Shown: positions 45,361 to 56,600, counted from the first letter of the stretch. The stretch is 64,000 bases of DNA from Synechococcus sp. BL107 (GCF_000153805.1 NZ_DS022298.1:318616-382615); one strand, 5' to 3'. Notes: a model not told the origin generated them from the sequence alone. Numbers and translations are program-made.

Positions 45361-46008
45361 TCAGATCACTGCAGTGAGTGCAAGCAGAACAAAAGCAACA
45401 GCGAGAACAACAGCGTTGGCCGTACCGCCAATCAATCGTTGCCGAGATTCGCGGGTCTGCTGCGACTCCACCCGTTTGAGCTGCGTTTCCATTTGAGTGA
45501 TCTGCTCATCAATCATCGTTTCCGCCGCACGCTGCTTGTCCTCCTTGGTGGCATCAGCAGCCAGCTGTCCCGCTTGGGCCAACTGTTCGCCCAAGGAAGC
45601 CACCTGCTCAGGATCGTCGCGAAACGCACGGGCCTCCTTTATCGCAGCGCGTCCCTGCTCGAGATTCTGAGTCTTCGAGAGATCACCAGCCCCACTGCTT
45701 AAAGACATTGGTACGGCCACCACCATGCCAATCGCTAAAAGAGCCGAAAGCGCACAAATCACCACCCGCAATGGCGTGACCTGCTGTTGCGGGTTTTCAA
45801 GCCGTGATCCAATCAAACAGGTCAACAGACCGATAAAACCCAATGGGGCCAGCGCCACCAAAGGTCCAGTAATAGGAGGAGGAGTCGCCTCCGCTGACCA
45901 GTCGGATCCCACCAAGACCGCGGCCATCTGCAGGACGAGAACGAGAACCATCGTGAGGCCCAGCCAACGAAGCAGGGATGCCAAGCGTCCCGTTTCGGTT
46001 CCCGTCAC
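45361..46008 (-). CDS. HpsJ-like membrane protein with coiled coil
   Basis: The 215-residue protein has an N-terminal hydrophobic helix (about 16-34), two more (about 47-67 and 80-103), a helical soluble part rich in Glu, Gln and Ala (KEARAFRDDPEQVASLGEQL and MIDEQITQMETQLKRVESQQ), and a last membrane helix (192-214). The four-helix arrangement with a central coiled coil resembles HpsJ-type cyanobacterial proteins; the name rests on architecture only. It diverges from queG, with 36 bp between the chosen starts. Confidence 0.6.
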   Translation of the reverse strand: MTGTETGRLASLLRWLGLTMVLVLVLQMAAVLVGSDWSAEATPPPITGPLVALAPLGFIGLLTCLIGSRLENPQQQVTPLRVVICALSALLAIGMVVAVPMSLSSGAGDLSKTQNLEQGRAAIKEARAFRDDPEQVASLGEQLAQAGQLAADATKEDKQRAAETMIDEQITQMETQLKRVESQQTRESRQRLIGGTANAVVLAVAFVLLALTAVI

Positions 46009-46044
46009 GTGAAGATAAAAAAACAGGTCCTCACCATACGGTCG

Positions 46045-47010
46045 ATGTCAGGGCAGCACCCAGATCAACTCAGACCCTTGAGCCAAGCTTTGAAACAGCG
46101 GGCTAGGGAAGAAGGATTTGATCCGGTTGGAATCGCGCGTCTGCCTGGCAGTCCCCGACTACAGCTGCGAACGGAAGCCTTGCAACGTTGGCTCGATCAC
46201 GGGTACCAGGCCGATATGGCTTGGATGGCAGCGCCACGCCGACGCGATGCTTCTCAACTTTTAGAGGGGGCACAAAGCCTCTTGGCCGTGGGATTGAACT
46301 ACTACGTTTCTGCTGAATCAGCCCCAGGATCCCTCAAGGTGGCGCGCTATGGCTGGGGTCGCGATTACCACCGGGTTGTCGAGCAACGTCTACGACGCGT
46401 TGGGCGTTGGTTAACCGAACAACAGCCCAACTGCCAATGGCGCGTCTGTGTCGACGCATCGCCCCTATTGGACAAGGCATGGGCGGAAGAAGCTGGACTG
46501 GGTTGGATCGGAAAACACAGCAATGTGATCCATCCCCATCGGGGCTCATGGATGGTGATTGGCCACCTCCTGACAACGGAAGCACTCCAGGCGGATGCTC
46601 CAGCGGCAAGTCTTTGTGGTCGATGTGTCGCTTGCATCGAAGCCTGCCCCACAGATGCCATCCGCGAACCGTTTGTCGTGGACGCCCAGCGATGCCTGGC
46701 GTTTCACACCATCGAAAACCGAGATCCCGATCTTCCGGATGCCATCAAAACGTCTCTGGGCCCATGGATCGCAGGTTGTGATATTTGCCAAGACGTTTGT
46801 CCCTGGAACCATCGGGATCTACCGAGCAGTCAAGATCCAGACATGCAACCTCGACCATGGCTTCTCAATGTGAATGCCAAAGACCTTCAGGACTGGGACG
46901 ATGCCACCTGGGATCAACAGTTGCGGGGGTCGGCTTTACGACGAATCAAACCGTGGATGTGGCGTAGAAATGCTGCTGCAGCACAACCGGAACTGCCTCC
47001 TAACCTCTAA
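46045..47010 (+). CDS. queG: Epoxyqueuosine reductase
   Basis: QueG reduces epoxyqueuosine to queuosine in tRNA using a cobalamin cofactor and two 4Fe-4S clusters. The 321-residue protein has DPVGIARLPGSPRLQ near the start, DASPLLDKAWAEEAGLGWIG, and both cluster motifs: CGRCVACIEACPTDAI and CDICQDVCPWN. ATG 46045 is used; GTG 46009 would overlap the divergent gene's start. The cobalamin need fits with cbiD elsewhere in the window. Confidence 0.94.
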   Translation: MSGQHPDQLRPLSQALKQRAREEGFDPVGIARLPGSPRLQLRTEALQRWLDHGYQADMAWMAAPRRRDASQLLEGAQSLLAVGLNYYVSAESAPGSLKVARYGWGRDYHRVVEQRLRRVGRWLTEQQPNCQWRVCVDASPLLDKAWAEEAGLGWIGKHSNVIHPHRGSWMVIGHLLTTEALQADAPAASLCGRCVACIEACPTDAIREPFVVDAQRCLAFHTIENRDPDLPDAIKTSLGPWIAGCDICQDVCPWNHRDLPSSQDPDMQPRPWLLNVNAKDLQDWDDATWDQQLRGSALRRIKPWMWRRNAAAAQPELPPNL

Positions 47011-47029
47011 TTAACAAAAACCACTGGAC

Positions 47030-47911
47030 GTGCTTCGAGGAATCAAATTCAAACGAAGCCTGACCGCGGCACTGATCAGCATCAGCAGCTTTGGCCTGAT
47101 CGCTCCAGCCCAAGCCTTGGTTCCTTACGTCTACCTGCCAACTGAGGTGGAACTCTCCGGATCCTCCCTAGGAATCGGACGAACCGCAGCTCAACTCCTG
47201 CAAATGGGCCAACCCAAGGAGGCCGCACAGCTCGCCGCTTTAGCTGTTCGCCTCAATCCCAACGACGAACGCTTATGGACCGTTCTTGCTGAAGCACAAC
47301 TTCGTAGCCACCAACTGGACGACGCCAGTCAATCTCTTGCGAAAGCCAAAAAAATCAATCCCAACAATGCTGGGCTCTGGTTTGCAGAGGCAGCGATTGC
47401 ACTGCGAGCGCAACAACCAGAAGAAGCAATTCCACTCATTCAACGCGGATTGCAAATCGACGCAAACAATGCCGCTGCGTATTTCGATCTCGGGAATGCG
47501 CGGATCATGCAAAACAAGTTTGCTATCGCTCTGCAATCCTTCGAAAAAGCAACTGAAATCAAGCCGGAATTTTGGGAAGCTCTCAATAATCAAGCCCTTG
47601 TTCTGTTTGAACTGGGGGAACATGACGAAGCCATTCGACGATGGCGACGGGTACTCAAGCTGGAGCAGAACGCGGAACCAATGCTGGCTTTAGCTGCAGC
47701 GTTACACCAAAAGGGCGACGAGAATGAAGCTCTATCGCTGGCCAAAGAAGCCTTATCCAAAAATCCCAATTACGTTTTGCCGATGCATCAAAAAGAGCAG
47801 CTCTGGGGTTCCCATGTGAGACAAGCCACAGCAAACTTGTTGCGTGAAGCAGCACTTGCCAGCAGCGTTGAACGGGCCCAGGCCAATGCCACCTGGAAAA
47901 AACGTCAGTGA
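47030..47911 (+). CDS. Secreted TPR-repeat protein
   Basis: The 293-residue protein, from GTG 47030, has a signal peptide (SLTAALISISSFGLIAPAQA, cleavage near residue 29) and about six TPR units between residues 50 and 250 (for example LWTVLAEAQLRSHQLDDASQ and AAYFDLGNARIMQNKFAIAL). It presumably acts in periplasm or thylakoid lumen as a binding scaffold. It is 19 bp after queG and 45 bp before gyrA; this position next to gyrA is conserved in marine picocyanobacteria by general knowledge. No specific partner is known. Confidence 0.85.
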   Translation: MLRGIKFKRSLTAALISISSFGLIAPAQALVPYVYLPTEVELSGSSLGIGRTAAQLLQMGQPKEAAQLAALAVRLNPNDERLWTVLAEAQLRSHQLDDASQSLAKAKKINPNNAGLWFAEAAIALRAQQPEEAIPLIQRGLQIDANNAAAYFDLGNARIMQNKFAIALQSFEKATEIKPEFWEALNNQALVLFELGEHDEAIRRWRRVLKLEQNAEPMLALAAALHQKGDENEALSLAKEALSKNPNYVLPMHQKEQLWGSHVRQATANLLREAALASSVERAQANATWKKRQ

Positions 47912-47956
47912 ACGTCTGTAGGCTGAGCTACTTCTGCCCCAATATCGGCGGACAGG

Positions 47957-50419
47957 ATGGCTGAGGAGCGCGTTCAACCGATCGCCCTGCATCAAGAGAT
48001 GCAGCGCTCCTACCTGGAATACGCGATGAGTGTGATCGTGGGTCGGGCCTTGCCCGATGCCCGCGACGGTCTCAAGCCGGTGCAGCGTCGAATCCTGTAT
48101 GCGATGCAAGAACTGGGGTTAACCCCAGATCGGCCCTACAGAAAATGCGCCCGTGTTGTTGGTGATGTTCTCGGGAAATACCACCCCCACGGAGATCAGG
48201 CGGTCTACGACGCACTCGTCCGACTGGTTCAAACCTTTGCTAGCCGACATCCTCTCTTGGATGGGCATGGCAATTTCGGATCGGTTGATGATGATCCGCC
48301 AGCCGCGATGCGTTACACCGAAACGCGTCTAGCCCCGATTGCCCATCAAGCTCTTCTTGAGGAAATCGGTGATGACACCGTCGACTTTGCGTCGAACTTT
48401 GATGGGTCGCAACAAGAACCAACGGTTCTCCCCGCGCAACTCCCATTCCTTCTCCTCAATGGTTGTTCTGGCATCGCCGTCGGCATGGCCACGAGCATTC
48501 CACCTCACAATTTGGGTGAGGTTGTAGATGGTCTCATTGCTCTAATTCGACAACCAAGCCTGAGCGATGAGCGTCTTTTAGAACTCATTCCCGGCCCTGA
48601 TTTTCCAACCGGTGGGGAAGTTTTACTCAGTTCGGGCCTCCAAGACACCTACCTCCAGGGCCGCGGCAGTATTCCCATGCGCGGCGTAGCGCACACAGAA
48701 GAGGTGCAACTCGGAAAAGGACGGCACAAACGAAACGCCGTTGTTGTCACCGAACTGCCCTATCAACTCAGCAAAGCGGGCTGGATCGAAAAATTAGCTG
48801 AATCGGTGAACGATGGAAAAATTGGCGGTATCGCTGACATCCGTGATGAAAGCGATCGGGATGGCATGCGGGTGGTGGTGGAACTGCGCCGCGATGCAGA
48901 ACCGGACAAGGTGCTCAAGGACCTCCAACGGCGAACGGCATTGCAGAGCAATTTCGGTGCCATCCTGCTCGCCCTTGTCAACGGTCAGCCCCAGCAACTC
49001 TCACTACGGCAACTCCTCCAAACCTTTCTCGACTACAGGGAACTCACCCTGATTCGGCGCACAAGCCACGCCCTGCGCAAAACAGAAGACCGCCTGGAAG
49101 TGGTTGAGGGCCTAATCACAGCTCTGAACAACCTTCAAGCCGTGATCGCGATGATCCAAGAAGCGAAAGACGCCGCCTCCGCTCGCGCCAGCTTGATGGT
49201 GCGACTGGACCTCAACGAACGCCAAGCTGATGCCGTGTTGGCGATGCCGCTCCGGCGATTAACAGGACTTGAGCAGGAAAGCTTGCGCCAAGAAGTCGAC
49301 AACCTCCGGGAGGAACGAGAGCGATTGAAATTGCTACTCGAAAACCGAGATCAGTTGCTCGACGCCATGGTTGGGGAACTGAAGACACTGAAAAAACGCT
49401 TCTCGACTCCGCGCCGCACTCGGCTGGTAGAAGGCGGCGATGCCTTAATTGCAGAACGAGCGGCAAGTCAACGACCCAACACGGAGCTGCTCCGCCAGCA
49501 AGCCCTAGCGGCCCTCCCCGGTGATGGTCGACTGTTGATCCAAGCAGACGGGCAAGTGAAGATCGTGACCCCTCAAGTGCTGGGACGTCTTCATTTTGGT
49601 GATCCCTGTCCGCTGAGTGATGCCCCTTCACCAGCGCAGGTGATCCTTCCAATCGAACCGCCGCCGCGACTTCTCGCCATCAGTGCCAATGGTCGTGTTG
49701 CCCTGGTGCGTTGGGAATTTGCTGGACAACAACCTGGTGTCTTGGAACGATTCCTTCCCAGCGGGTTGGAAGGTGAACCGATCGTGGCGCTCGCCCCCCT
49801 ACCAATGCAAGAAAGCAGTGACCTCAGCCTGGGCTTGCTGAGTAGCGATGGACGCTTCAAACGACTGCCACTTGCAGAAGTCTTGGACTTATCCGGACGC
49901 GCCACCAGCGTTGTGAAGCTGAAAGACGGCGTGCAACTCAAAGCGGCTGTGATTTGCCGCGAACACCACGATTTGATCTTGGTGAGCGACATCGGTCGAA
50001 TGCTGCGTCTTCCGATCAATGAAGACGTGCTTCCGCTAATGGGACGACTTGCCCAAGGTCCGATGACCATGCGGTTGCTGCCTGGGGAGCAGCTCATCGG
50101 TGCCCTCTGTCCATTGGAACCAACTGTGGTGTTGGTGAGCGGACAAGGTCAGTTCGCACGCATCGATCTCAGCTCCATCCGTTCATCACAACGGGGTGAT
50201 CTCGGTTCAATGGCCATCCAGATCACAAGCGATACCGATCGAATCACAGGCATGACCGAAGCGAATGGCCTGATCGGCATCGTGTCAACGGAACAACGTC
50301 ATGGTCGGATTGATCCCACCACCCTTGAAATCACCAATCCAGGTGACGCGTTTTCTAATCAAATCGAACTCCACCAAGGTGAAGCAATCACTGTTTTAGT
50401 TCCTCAAATCAGCGGTTAG
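47957..50419 (+). CDS. gyrA: DNA gyrase subunit A (type IIA topoisomerase A subunit)
   Basis: The 820-residue protein has the breakage-reunion domain with [20 protein letters not shown], the [18 protein letters not shown] segment and catalytic Tyr120 in [12 protein letters not shown], then a coiled coil with [14 protein letters not shown] and a C-terminal pinwheel (about residues 500-815). The canonical GyrA box (QRRGGKG) was not found; the nearest is SSQRGDLGS. Cyanobacteria carry two such paralogues, so a ParC-like function cannot be excluded. Its 3' end overlaps convergent purF by 11 bp. Confidence 0.9.
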   Translation: MAEERVQPIALHQEMQRSYLEYAMSVIVGRALPDARDGLKPVQRRILYAMQELGLTPDRPYRKCARVVGDVLGKYHPHGDQAVYDALVRLVQTFASRHPLLDGHGNFGSVDDDPPAAMRYTETRLAPIAHQALLEEIGDDTVDFASNFDGSQQEPTVLPAQLPFLLLNGCSGIAVGMATSIPPHNLGEVVDGLIALIRQPSLSDERLLELIPGPDFPTGGEVLLSSGLQDTYLQGRGSIPMRGVAHTEEVQLGKGRHKRNAVVVTELPYQLSKAGWIEKLAESVNDGKIGGIADIRDESDRDGMRVVVELRRDAEPDKVLKDLQRRTALQSNFGAILLALVNGQPQQLSLRQLLQTFLDYRELTLIRRTSHALRKTEDRLEVVEGLITALNNLQAVIAMIQEAKDAASARASLMVRLDLNERQADAVLAMPLRRLTGLEQESLRQEVDNLREERERLKLLLENRDQLLDAMVGELKTLKKRFSTPRRTRLVEGGDALIAERAASQRPNTELLRQQALAALPGDGRLLIQADGQVKIVTPQVLGRLHFGDPCPLSDAPSPAQVILPIEPPPRLLAISANGRVALVRWEFAGQQPGVLERFLPSGLEGEPIVALAPLPMQESSDLSLGLLSSDGRFKRLPLAEVLDLSGRATSVVKLKDGVQLKAAVICREHHDLILVSDIGRMLRLPINEDVLPLMGRLAQGPMTMRLLPGEQLIGALCPLEPTVVLVSGQGQFARIDLSSIRSSQRGDLGSMAIQITSDTDRITGMTEANGLIGIVSTEQRHGRIDPTTLEITNPGDAFSNQIELHQGEAITVLVPQISG

Positions 50420-51911
50420 TCGATCCAGACGGTTCGAGGGTCAACTTGCTCGACAACAATTCCTGATCCATCGGAATGGGATAGTTCCGATCGAAACAAG
50501 CGCTGCAGAAATTTCCTGACTCTGCCTTTGCTGCTTCGACCATGCCCTCTTTACTGAGGTATGCCAAAGAATCCACTTTAAGGTGGTTCTTGATCTCCTC
50601 CAAAGTAAGGCGAGAAGCAATTAATTGATCCTGGGTATCAGTATCAATCCCGTAAAAACATGGATGGGTCACCGGAGGTGAACTGATCCGCATATGCACC
50701 TCGGTTGCCCCTGCATCACGCAACGCAACGACGAGTTTTCCGCTGGTGGTTCCCCGCACGATCGAATCATCAATCACGATAATTCGCTTTCCAGAGAGCA
50801 CATCGGGTAGGGGATTGAGCTTGACCCGGATACCTGCTTCACGCATCGCTTGTGTTGGCTGAATAAAGGTACGTCCCACATACCGGTTCTTAATCAGGCC
50901 GTCGGCGTAAGGAATTCCGCTCTCCTGAGAAAAGCCAATTGCAGCAGGGATTCCAGAATCAGGAACGCCAATTACTAAATCAGCGTCCACAGCAGATTCT
51001 TTCGCAAGCGTGCGACCAATACGTTGCCGATAGCTATACAACGATTCACCAAAGAAACGACTATCCGGGCGCGCAAAATAGATCATTTCAAACACACAAA
51101 GCCGATTCGGTTCATCACTCCAACGCTTCCGAAATGGCTCAGCTGAACCCAATTCAAAGTGCACTAATTCACCGGGCTGAACATCATCTACATATCGGGC
51201 TCCAATGATCTCCAACCCACAGGTTTCACTGCTCACCACCCAATGGCCAAGGCCTTGCTCTCCAAGAAACCCAAACACCAAAGGGCGAATGCCATAGCCA
51301 TCACGGATCGCAAAGAGGCCGGCGGGGGTGCCGATCACCAAGCTGAATGCCCCCTGACAAAGCTTGAGCGCTGCTTCGATGCCTGAACGCCAATCAAGAC
51401 CCCCATTAACGGCTTGTTGCACCGCAAAGGCGATCAGTTCTGAATCAGTTGTGGACGTGAATTCTGTTTTTCCGTCATCCACCAGCACGCGCAACTCTTT
51501 GGCATTCACCAAATTGCCGTTATGGGCAAGAGCAAAAGCGCCTAGACGGGTCATTAACACCACCGGCTGGGCATTGCAAACACGACTACTGCCCGTCGTC
51601 GAATAGCGGTTGTGGCCAATCGACAAATCGCCAGACATCAGAGCCAGTACGTCCTGATCAAACACCTGGCTCACCAGACCCATATCTTTGTGCAGAAGCA
51701 CTTTGTCCTGGTTAAACACAGCGATACCAGCAGATTCCTGGCCGCGGTGCTGCAGGGCGTAAAGACCGAAATACGCCAAATTGGCAACCGGTTGCTCTGC
51801 CGCCAAAACAGCAAAGACTCCACACGCTTCTTCCATCCGATCGGGACGCTCAGCCACGAGCTGCTGCTGCTGCACAGGGCGCCTGTTCAGAAATCCATCA
51901 GAAGTCTGCAT
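50409..51911 (-). CDS. purF: Amidophosphoribosyltransferase
   Basis: PurF catalyses the first committed step of purine synthesis. The 500-residue protein has a propeptide of about 29 residues before nucleophile Cys30 in [10 protein letters not shown], the glutaminase motif [11 protein letters not shown], the PRPP-binding [16 protein letters not shown], and Cys residues (PCFYGID, FCSACF) that fit the Fe-S-containing B. subtilis type. ATG 51911 overlaps the purL stop by one base; GTG 51914 is in frame. purL-purF are thus coupled. Confidence 0.97.
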   Translation of the reverse strand: MQTSDGFLNRRPVQQQQLVAERPDRMEEACGVFAVLAAEQPVANLAYFGLYALQHRGQESAGIAVFNQDKVLLHKDMGLVSQVFDQDVLALMSGDLSIGHNRYSTTGSSRVCNAQPVVLMTRLGAFALAHNGNLVNAKELRVLVDDGKTEFTSTTDSELIAFAVQQAVNGGLDWRSGIEAALKLCQGAFSLVIGTPAGLFAIRDGYGIRPLVFGFLGEQGLGHWVVSSETCGLEIIGARYVDDVQPGELVHFELGSAEPFRKRWSDEPNRLCVFEMIYFARPDSRFFGESLYSYRQRIGRTLAKESAVDADLVIGVPDSGIPAAIGFSQESGIPYADGLIKNRYVGRTFIQPTQAMREAGIRVKLNPLPDVLSGKRIIVIDDSIVRGTTSGKLVVALRDAGATEVHMRISSPPVTHPCFYGIDTDTQDQLIASRLTLEEIKNHLKVDSLAYLSKEGMVEAAKAESGNFCSACFDRNYPIPMDQELLSSKLTLEPSGSTNR

Positions 51912-54211
51912 CACGCCAGGCGACGGGGCAGAGCATCGGCGTACACCTGCTGCAACTGATCAACGGATAAATCAATGGTGCTGTCGGCTCCAAAGGACAG
52001 CTGGAACCGACCATGGGAGGCGACAGTTCCCAGAACCGTCGCTGAAACGTCCGAGCTGGACGTCAACATCGTTTGCCAACGCGTCAGCTGATCTGCTTTC
52101 ACCGACACCACAACACGGGCGCCCCCTTCGGCAAACAACAAGCGAGCAGGACTGGTGGTTCCTGCTGACAGGGTGATCTCAACACCAAAACCTGATGCAA
52201 TGGAGCACTCCGCAAGCGCCACAGCCAACCCGCCATCGCTGCTGTCGTGGGCTGAAGCAATCACCCCATCTGCAATGGCCTGACGAACCAACCCCTGCAC
52301 CCGTCGCTCCAAATCAAAATCGATCCGAGGTGGCCGGCCGGTGATGGTTCCCAGAGTGAATTGCTGAAAACTGCTTCCCGCCAATCCAATCCGATCATCC
52401 CGATCAGCGTCCGGTTTTACACCGAGTAAAACCACCGCATCTCCCGGATGACACCAACCGAGTCCAGTCACCTTGTTGATGTCCTCCACCACGCCCACCA
52501 TCCCAATTACCGGCGTGGGATGAATCGGCTGCAGAGAGCCGTCGTCGCGGCGAGTTTCGTTGTACAGCGAGACGTTCCCACCCGTCACGGGAGTCTGAAA
52601 AGCCTTGCAGGCCTCAGATATCCCTCGACAGGCCATGGCCAGTTGCCAAAACCCCTTCGGAGTTTCAGGCGAAGGAAAATTGAGATTGTCGGTAATCGCG
52701 AGGGGCTCAGAACCCACACAGCTCAAATTGCGGGCAGCCTCAGCCACAGCCGCCATGGCACCCCGTTCGGGATCAAGTGCCACCCAGCGATTGGGGCAAT
52801 CAACCGTGGCAGCCACACCACGCGGTGTGGTCTTCAAGGAACCATCGCCTTGCTGAGGGCGAAGCCGAATCACAGCGGCATCGGCAGCTCCAGATGACAC
52901 CACGGTATTGGCTAACACTTGCTGGTCGTATTGGCGATGAACCCAACGCTTGCTGGCAATGGTGGGATCGTCTAGCAGTCCCAACAAAGCGGCTGCAGGA
53001 TCCTCTAGAGCGGGCAACTGGTCTTCCGTCCAACGCCAGTGCTCTTGAAGATCCACTGGCGGCTCTGAAAGCAAAGCGTGCTTCTCAATGGGTGTGTCGT
53101 CGGCCAGAGCCGTAGCAGGCACCTCAGCGGCCACCTCTCCGTGATGGAGAACACGAACGATGGGCTCTTCCAACACCCGTCCCACGACAGCCGCCTGCAA
53201 ACCCCAGCGACGGAACCTCTGCATCAACGGTTCTTCCCGACCAGCTTTCACCACAAACAACATCCGTTCCTGCGATTCGGACAACAGGAATTCGTAAGCG
53301 GTCATGCCTGATTCGCGGGCAGGTACCCGATCGAGATCCAGTTCAACCCCCAAGCCACCCTTGGCAGCCATCTCAGAGCAACTACACGTCAACCCTGCTG
53401 CACCCATATCTTGGGCAGCCACCACATCACCACTGTCGAAAGCTTCTAAACAAGCCTCAATCAAACCCTTCTCTAAAAAAGGATCACCCACCTGAACGGC
53501 CGGTCGATCATCAAGCGAATCAGCACTTAATTCAGCGCTAGCAAAACTGGCACCACCCATGCCATCGCGCCCTGTGGTGCTACCCACATACACCACGGGA
53601 TTTCCCACACCAATGGCACCTGACTTGACGATGTCTTCGGTTTCCATCAAACCCAAGGCCATGGCATTCACCAACGGGTTCCCCGAATAGGAGGGATCAA
53701 AGGCCACTTCCCCCCCCACGGTGGGAACGCCTACGCAATTGCCGTAATGGGCAATGCCCGCCACCACCCCTTCCATCAAGCCAACGTTGGCGATGTCGTC
53801 CAATGGCCCAAAGCGCAAGGCGTTCAGCAACGCAATCGGTCTGGCACCCATCGTGAAAATATCGCGCAAAATTCCGCCAACCCCAGTCGCCGCACCCTGA
53901 AATGGCTCTACCGCAGACGGGTGGTTGTGGCTTTCGATTTTGAAAGCAAGTCGATGACCGTCTCCAAGATCAACAACGCCTGCGTTCTCCCCCGGACCCA
54001 CCAAGATGCGCGGCCCCTCGGTGGGGAAACCGCTGAGCAATGGGCGTGAATTCCGATAACAGCAGTGCTCAGACCACATCACTCCAAACATCCCCAACTC
54101 GGCTCGATTGGGCTCCCGACCCAGTCGGCGGCAAATTTCATCCCAGTCCGTGGACTTCAAGCCCTCTTGCTTCAGGGCAGCGGAGACGTCATACGAAGAG
54201 GAAGACACCAC
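51911..54211 (-). CDS. purL: Phosphoribosylformylglycinamidine synthase subunit PurL
   Basis: PurL converts FGAR to FGAM with ammonia supplied by PurQ. The 766-residue protein has [75 protein letters not shown] and the second half [20 protein letters not shown]. The long open frame back to 54502 has no conserved sequence; GTG 54211 (or 54208) is preferred, with AAGGAG 11 nt upstream. It follows the PRC-barrel gene by 40 bp. Confidence 0.95.
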   Translation of the reverse strand: MVSSSSYDVSAALKQEGLKSTDWDEICRRLGREPNRAELGMFGVMWSEHCCYRNSRPLLSGFPTEGPRILVGPGENAGVVDLGDGHRLAFKIESHNHPSAVEPFQGAATGVGGILRDIFTMGARPIALLNALRFGPLDDIANVGLMEGVVAGIAHYGNCVGVPTVGGEVAFDPSYSGNPLVNAMALGLMETEDIVKSGAIGVGNPVVYVGSTTGRDGMGGASFASAELSADSLDDRPAVQVGDPFLEKGLIEACLEAFDSGDVVAAQDMGAAGLTCSCSEMAAKGGLGVELDLDRVPARESGMTAYEFLLSESQERMLFVVKAGREEPLMQRFRRWGLQAAVVGRVLEEPIVRVLHHGEVAAEVPATALADDTPIEKHALLSEPPVDLQEHWRWTEDQLPALEDPAAALLGLLDDPTIASKRWVHRQYDQQVLANTVVSSGAADAAVIRLRPQQGDGSLKTTPRGVAATVDCPNRWVALDPERGAMAAVAEAARNLSCVGSEPLAITDNLNFPSPETPKGFWQLAMACRGISEACKAFQTPVTGGNVSLYNETRRDDGSLQPIHPTPVIGMVGVVEDINKVTGLGWCHPGDAVVLLGVKPDADRDDRIGLAGSSFQQFTLGTITGRPPRIDFDLERRVQGLVRQAIADGVIASAHDSSDGGLAVALAECSIASGFGVEITLSAGTTSPARLLFAEGGARVVVSVKADQLTRWQTMLTSSSDVSATVLGTVASHGRFQLSFGADSTIDLSVDQLQQVYADALPRRLA

Positions 54212-54251
54212 AGACCGCAAAACTCCTTTCCCCAGTGTTGCCGACCGACCG

Positions 54252-55001
54252 TCACACCCAGGGATCTTCATCGCGGTTAACACGACGTGGAGGCGACGAC
54301 TCAGGCCAAGAGTCGTCATCCCAAACTTCGTTAACCGGAGGCGCTTCATCCAAGTCATTGGAATCGATTGGTTGGTCAGATTCAGGCGCCTCCCAAGGAG
54401 GTTCATCCAGCCAACCCTCGAGGCGATCACCGGCACGATCACCCATATCTCGCAATTGCTCTCGCCAACGCTGAGTCCGCTGCAAGAGGTCTTGACGGAC
54501 ACTGGCGCGCATCAACGGAAGGTCATCCAAACTGCGTAGAGCCGTCTTCACCTGACCTGGGCGTTGGTCTGTGATTCGATCTGGGACCAATTGCCAACGA
54601 GAACTTCCAGGAAGCCGAGGGTCACTGCGAGAGACCAAGTAATGAACAATCGTTCCTGTAGATGGGTCGAACGCAAGATCAGCCAAGAAACCCATTCGCT
54701 CTCCCTCTCGATCGACCAAATCTGCATTCATCAGAGTTGGCAAACGATCCAACGTGGCTTGATCTGAAACCGCGGGCTCACCCCGCACAAACACCTGTTG
54801 ATCCGACATTCCACAACACTGATCCAATCGCCAAACATCCCTGGACATGCGCAAAGCAGAGGGTCGACTCACCCACCCCAACAAGCGATGCACGGGCGGA
54901 TGCATCCATGCCATCAGGCCAGGACCGTGGTCCAAACCAAGCTCACAACGAACCGTGTGATTCAGCAAATCGCTGAGCAACAGCGGATTGGGTAAGACCA
55001 C
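54252..55001 (-). CDS. PRC-barrel domain protein
   Basis: The 249-residue protein starts at GTG 55001, one base after the dnaN stop. A PRC-barrel-like region covers about residues 85-145 ([40 protein letters not shown]). Before it is a Trp/Leu-rich N-terminal part, and after it a helix and an acidic Pro-rich tail ([20 protein letters not shown]). PRC-barrels bind RNA or proteins; in cyanobacteria this gene stably accompanies dnaN, but its role is unknown. Confidence 0.85.
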   Translation of the reverse strand: MVLPNPLLLSDLLNHTVRCELGLDHGPGLMAWMHPPVHRLLGWVSRPSALRMSRDVWRLDQCCGMSDQQVFVRGEPAVSDQATLDRLPTLMNADLVDREGERMGFLADLAFDPSTGTIVHYLVSRSDPRLPGSSRWQLVPDRITDQRPGQVKTALRSLDDLPLMRASVRQDLLQRTQRWREQLRDMGDRAGDRLEGWLDEPPWEAPESDQPIDSNDLDEAPPVNEVWDDDSWPESSPPRRVNRDEDPWV

Positions 55002-55002
55002 C

Positions 55003-56160
55003 TCAGGAACGGATCTGAACCGGCATCACGAGATAAGTAAACGCTTCTGCATCGCCTTCCGGCTTCAGAACAGCAGGCGTCGTTGGTGCATTGCAATGGA
55101 GAACAACTCGCTCGGAGCCCATCGCCTTTAACCCATCCAGCAGGTAGCGCACGTTGAAGGCGATTTGAATGGCATCACCGGTCAAGCTGGCAGCAAGAGA
55201 CTCAGATCCGCTTCCCACATCTTGCGCATCAGCACTGATTTGTACGACACCTTCGTCAGGCTGACTGGTGAATTTCACCACGTTGTTGTGCTGGTCGGCC
55301 AAGACAGCAATGCGTTCAAGAGCAGCGATTAAACCGCGACGATCTAACGCCAAGGTGCGATTAAACCCATCGGGGATGAGCTGGCCGTAATTGGGATACG
55401 TGCCCTCCAACGTGCGACTGGTCACCATTTGATCTGCGGCGAGGAACACCACCTGGCCCCGATCACAAAACAAGCTCACCGGATCTTCGGAACGCCATCC
55501 GGCCATCAACCGCTCCACTTCCCGCAATGATCGGGCCGGCAAGGTCACTGCAAAACCTTCAGAGGCATCGTCGCTGGCGGATGCGGCATCTTGCAAAGCG
55601 TCATCAACCTGAAGCACCGCAAGGCGATGACCATCTGTTGCCGCGGCCTCGAGCGCCTTGGCGTTGAAGCGCAAATGCACCCCTGTGAGCAGCTGTTTTG
55701 CTTCGTCGGCACTGCTAGCAAACAGGGTTCCCTTCAACGCTTGAACCAAACCAGCGGGTTGAAGTTTCAAGGTCATCCCGCTTTCCACCATGGGCAACTC
55801 GGGGTAGTCGTCTGCAGGAAGACCCCGCATTTGGTAGCTGCCACTGAGGCTGGTGAGCTGGACCTGTTCACCGGACTCCTCTGTTGCGAGGGTGATCGGT
55901 GAGTCGCTGGCCAAACGTGAAACGATCTCGCCCAATAAACGCGCTGGAAGTGTGATCGCTCCGCTGGTCTCAACACTGGCGGCAAGAGACGTCTGAATTC
56001 CCAAATTCAAATCAAAACCAGTCAGGCTCAGCCGGTTTGTTCCTGCGTCAGCAGTTAGCAACACGTTGGCGAGTACTGGATGCGTTGGTCGCGTTGCGAC
56101 GGCTCGACTGACCAGCTGAAGGGCTGCATTCAGTTCCGATTGGGAGCAGACCACTTTCAT
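55003..56160 (-). CDS. dnaN: DNA polymerase III beta subunit (sliding clamp)
   Basis: DnaN is the ring-shaped clamp that tethers DNA polymerase III to DNA. The 385-residue protein starts MKVVCSQSELNAALQLVSRA and shows three repeated clamp folds, with LPARLLGEIVSRL, TDGHRLAVLQVDD, VTLPARSLREVERLM and the final AFTYLVMPVQIR that lines the binding pocket. It transcribes away from the candidate origin region immediately upstream. By general knowledge, gene numbering in marine Synechococcus genomes usually begins at dnaN. Confidence 0.97.
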   Translation of the reverse strand: MKVVCSQSELNAALQLVSRAVATRPTHPVLANVLLTADAGTNRLSLTGFDLNLGIQTSLAASVETSGAITLPARLLGEIVSRLASDSPITLATEESGEQVQLTSLSGSYQMRGLPADDYPELPMVESGMTLKLQPAGLVQALKGTLFASSADEAKQLLTGVHLRFNAKALEAAATDGHRLAVLQVDDALQDAASASDDASEGFAVTLPARSLREVERLMAGWRSEDPVSLFCDRGQVVFLAADQMVTSRTLEGTYPNYGQLIPDGFNRTLALDRRGLIAALERIAVLADQHNNVVKFTSQPDEGVVQISADAQDVGSGSESLAASLTGDAIQIAFNVRYLLDGLKAMGSERVVLHCNAPTTPAVLKPEGDAEAFTYLVMPVQIRS

Positions 56161-56600
56161 CGTGCTGCGAGCTCGAATGCGCTGGGGGAGTGACCCAAGT
56201 TTTCACAGCGATGCTCGAAGCGCAATGGGCATGTTTTGTTCATCCCTTTTCGGCTGTTGTTCTTTAAAGGATTTAAAAAAGAAATTAACAACAGTCGTAG
56301 TAGGGCCTGGGGAATTGGGGAAAACAGCTTGTTTTTCAGACAGACACTCATTCCTTTGACGTCATTTCCTTGGGATAAAAAATTCCCAATTGTGGGGAAA
56401 ATTGACTTTTTCCACTTCTTCACAGGGGGTGGAGGGTTGGCGGTGTGTCGAGCGTTCGGGTTCGATCGTGATTTCCACAGTCTGTTAGGTGGGTTTTTAT
56501 GTGTTTTCCGCAGCCGCTTTGTGCGTTGTCTTTGTGAAAAGCCACAAAAAAGCCCCTGTTCAGGGGGGCTGTTGTTGATGCGGTGTTGAGGCGTTGAGGG
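56161..56600. other. Candidate chromosomal origin (oriC): gene-free region with DnaA-box-like 9-mers
   Basis: These 440 bp between dnaN and thrC contain no supportable gene. Five 9-mers match the DnaA box TTTTCCACA at 8 of 9 bases: 56316-56324 and 56393-56401 (both TGGGGAAAA, reverse), 56408-56416 (TTTTCCACT), 56471-56479 (ATTTCCACA) and 56504-56512 (TTTTCCGCA). A weaker one is GTTTTCACA at 56199-56207. An AT-rich inverted repeat (CTGTTGTT at 56254-56261, AACAACAG at 56287-56294) frames a TTTAAA-rich stretch that could unwind. In Synechococcus elongatus the origin is known to lie beside dnaN. The dnaN promoter must also be here. Confidence 0.6.
56545..56570 (-). terminator. Rho-independent terminator of thrC
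   Basis: On the minus strand, downstream of the thrC stop, CCCCT and AGGGG pair around a GAAC loop, extended by AGC/GCT with bulged C residues, and are followed by TTTTTT (plus-strand A-run at 56545-56551). The position fits termination of thrC before the candidate origin. Confidence 0.75.

Noticed and set aside
53747-54539. ORFs on the plus strand opposite purL and the PRC-barrel gene
   Set aside because: Antisense shadows with low-complexity Ser/Arg/Pro composition and no motifs.
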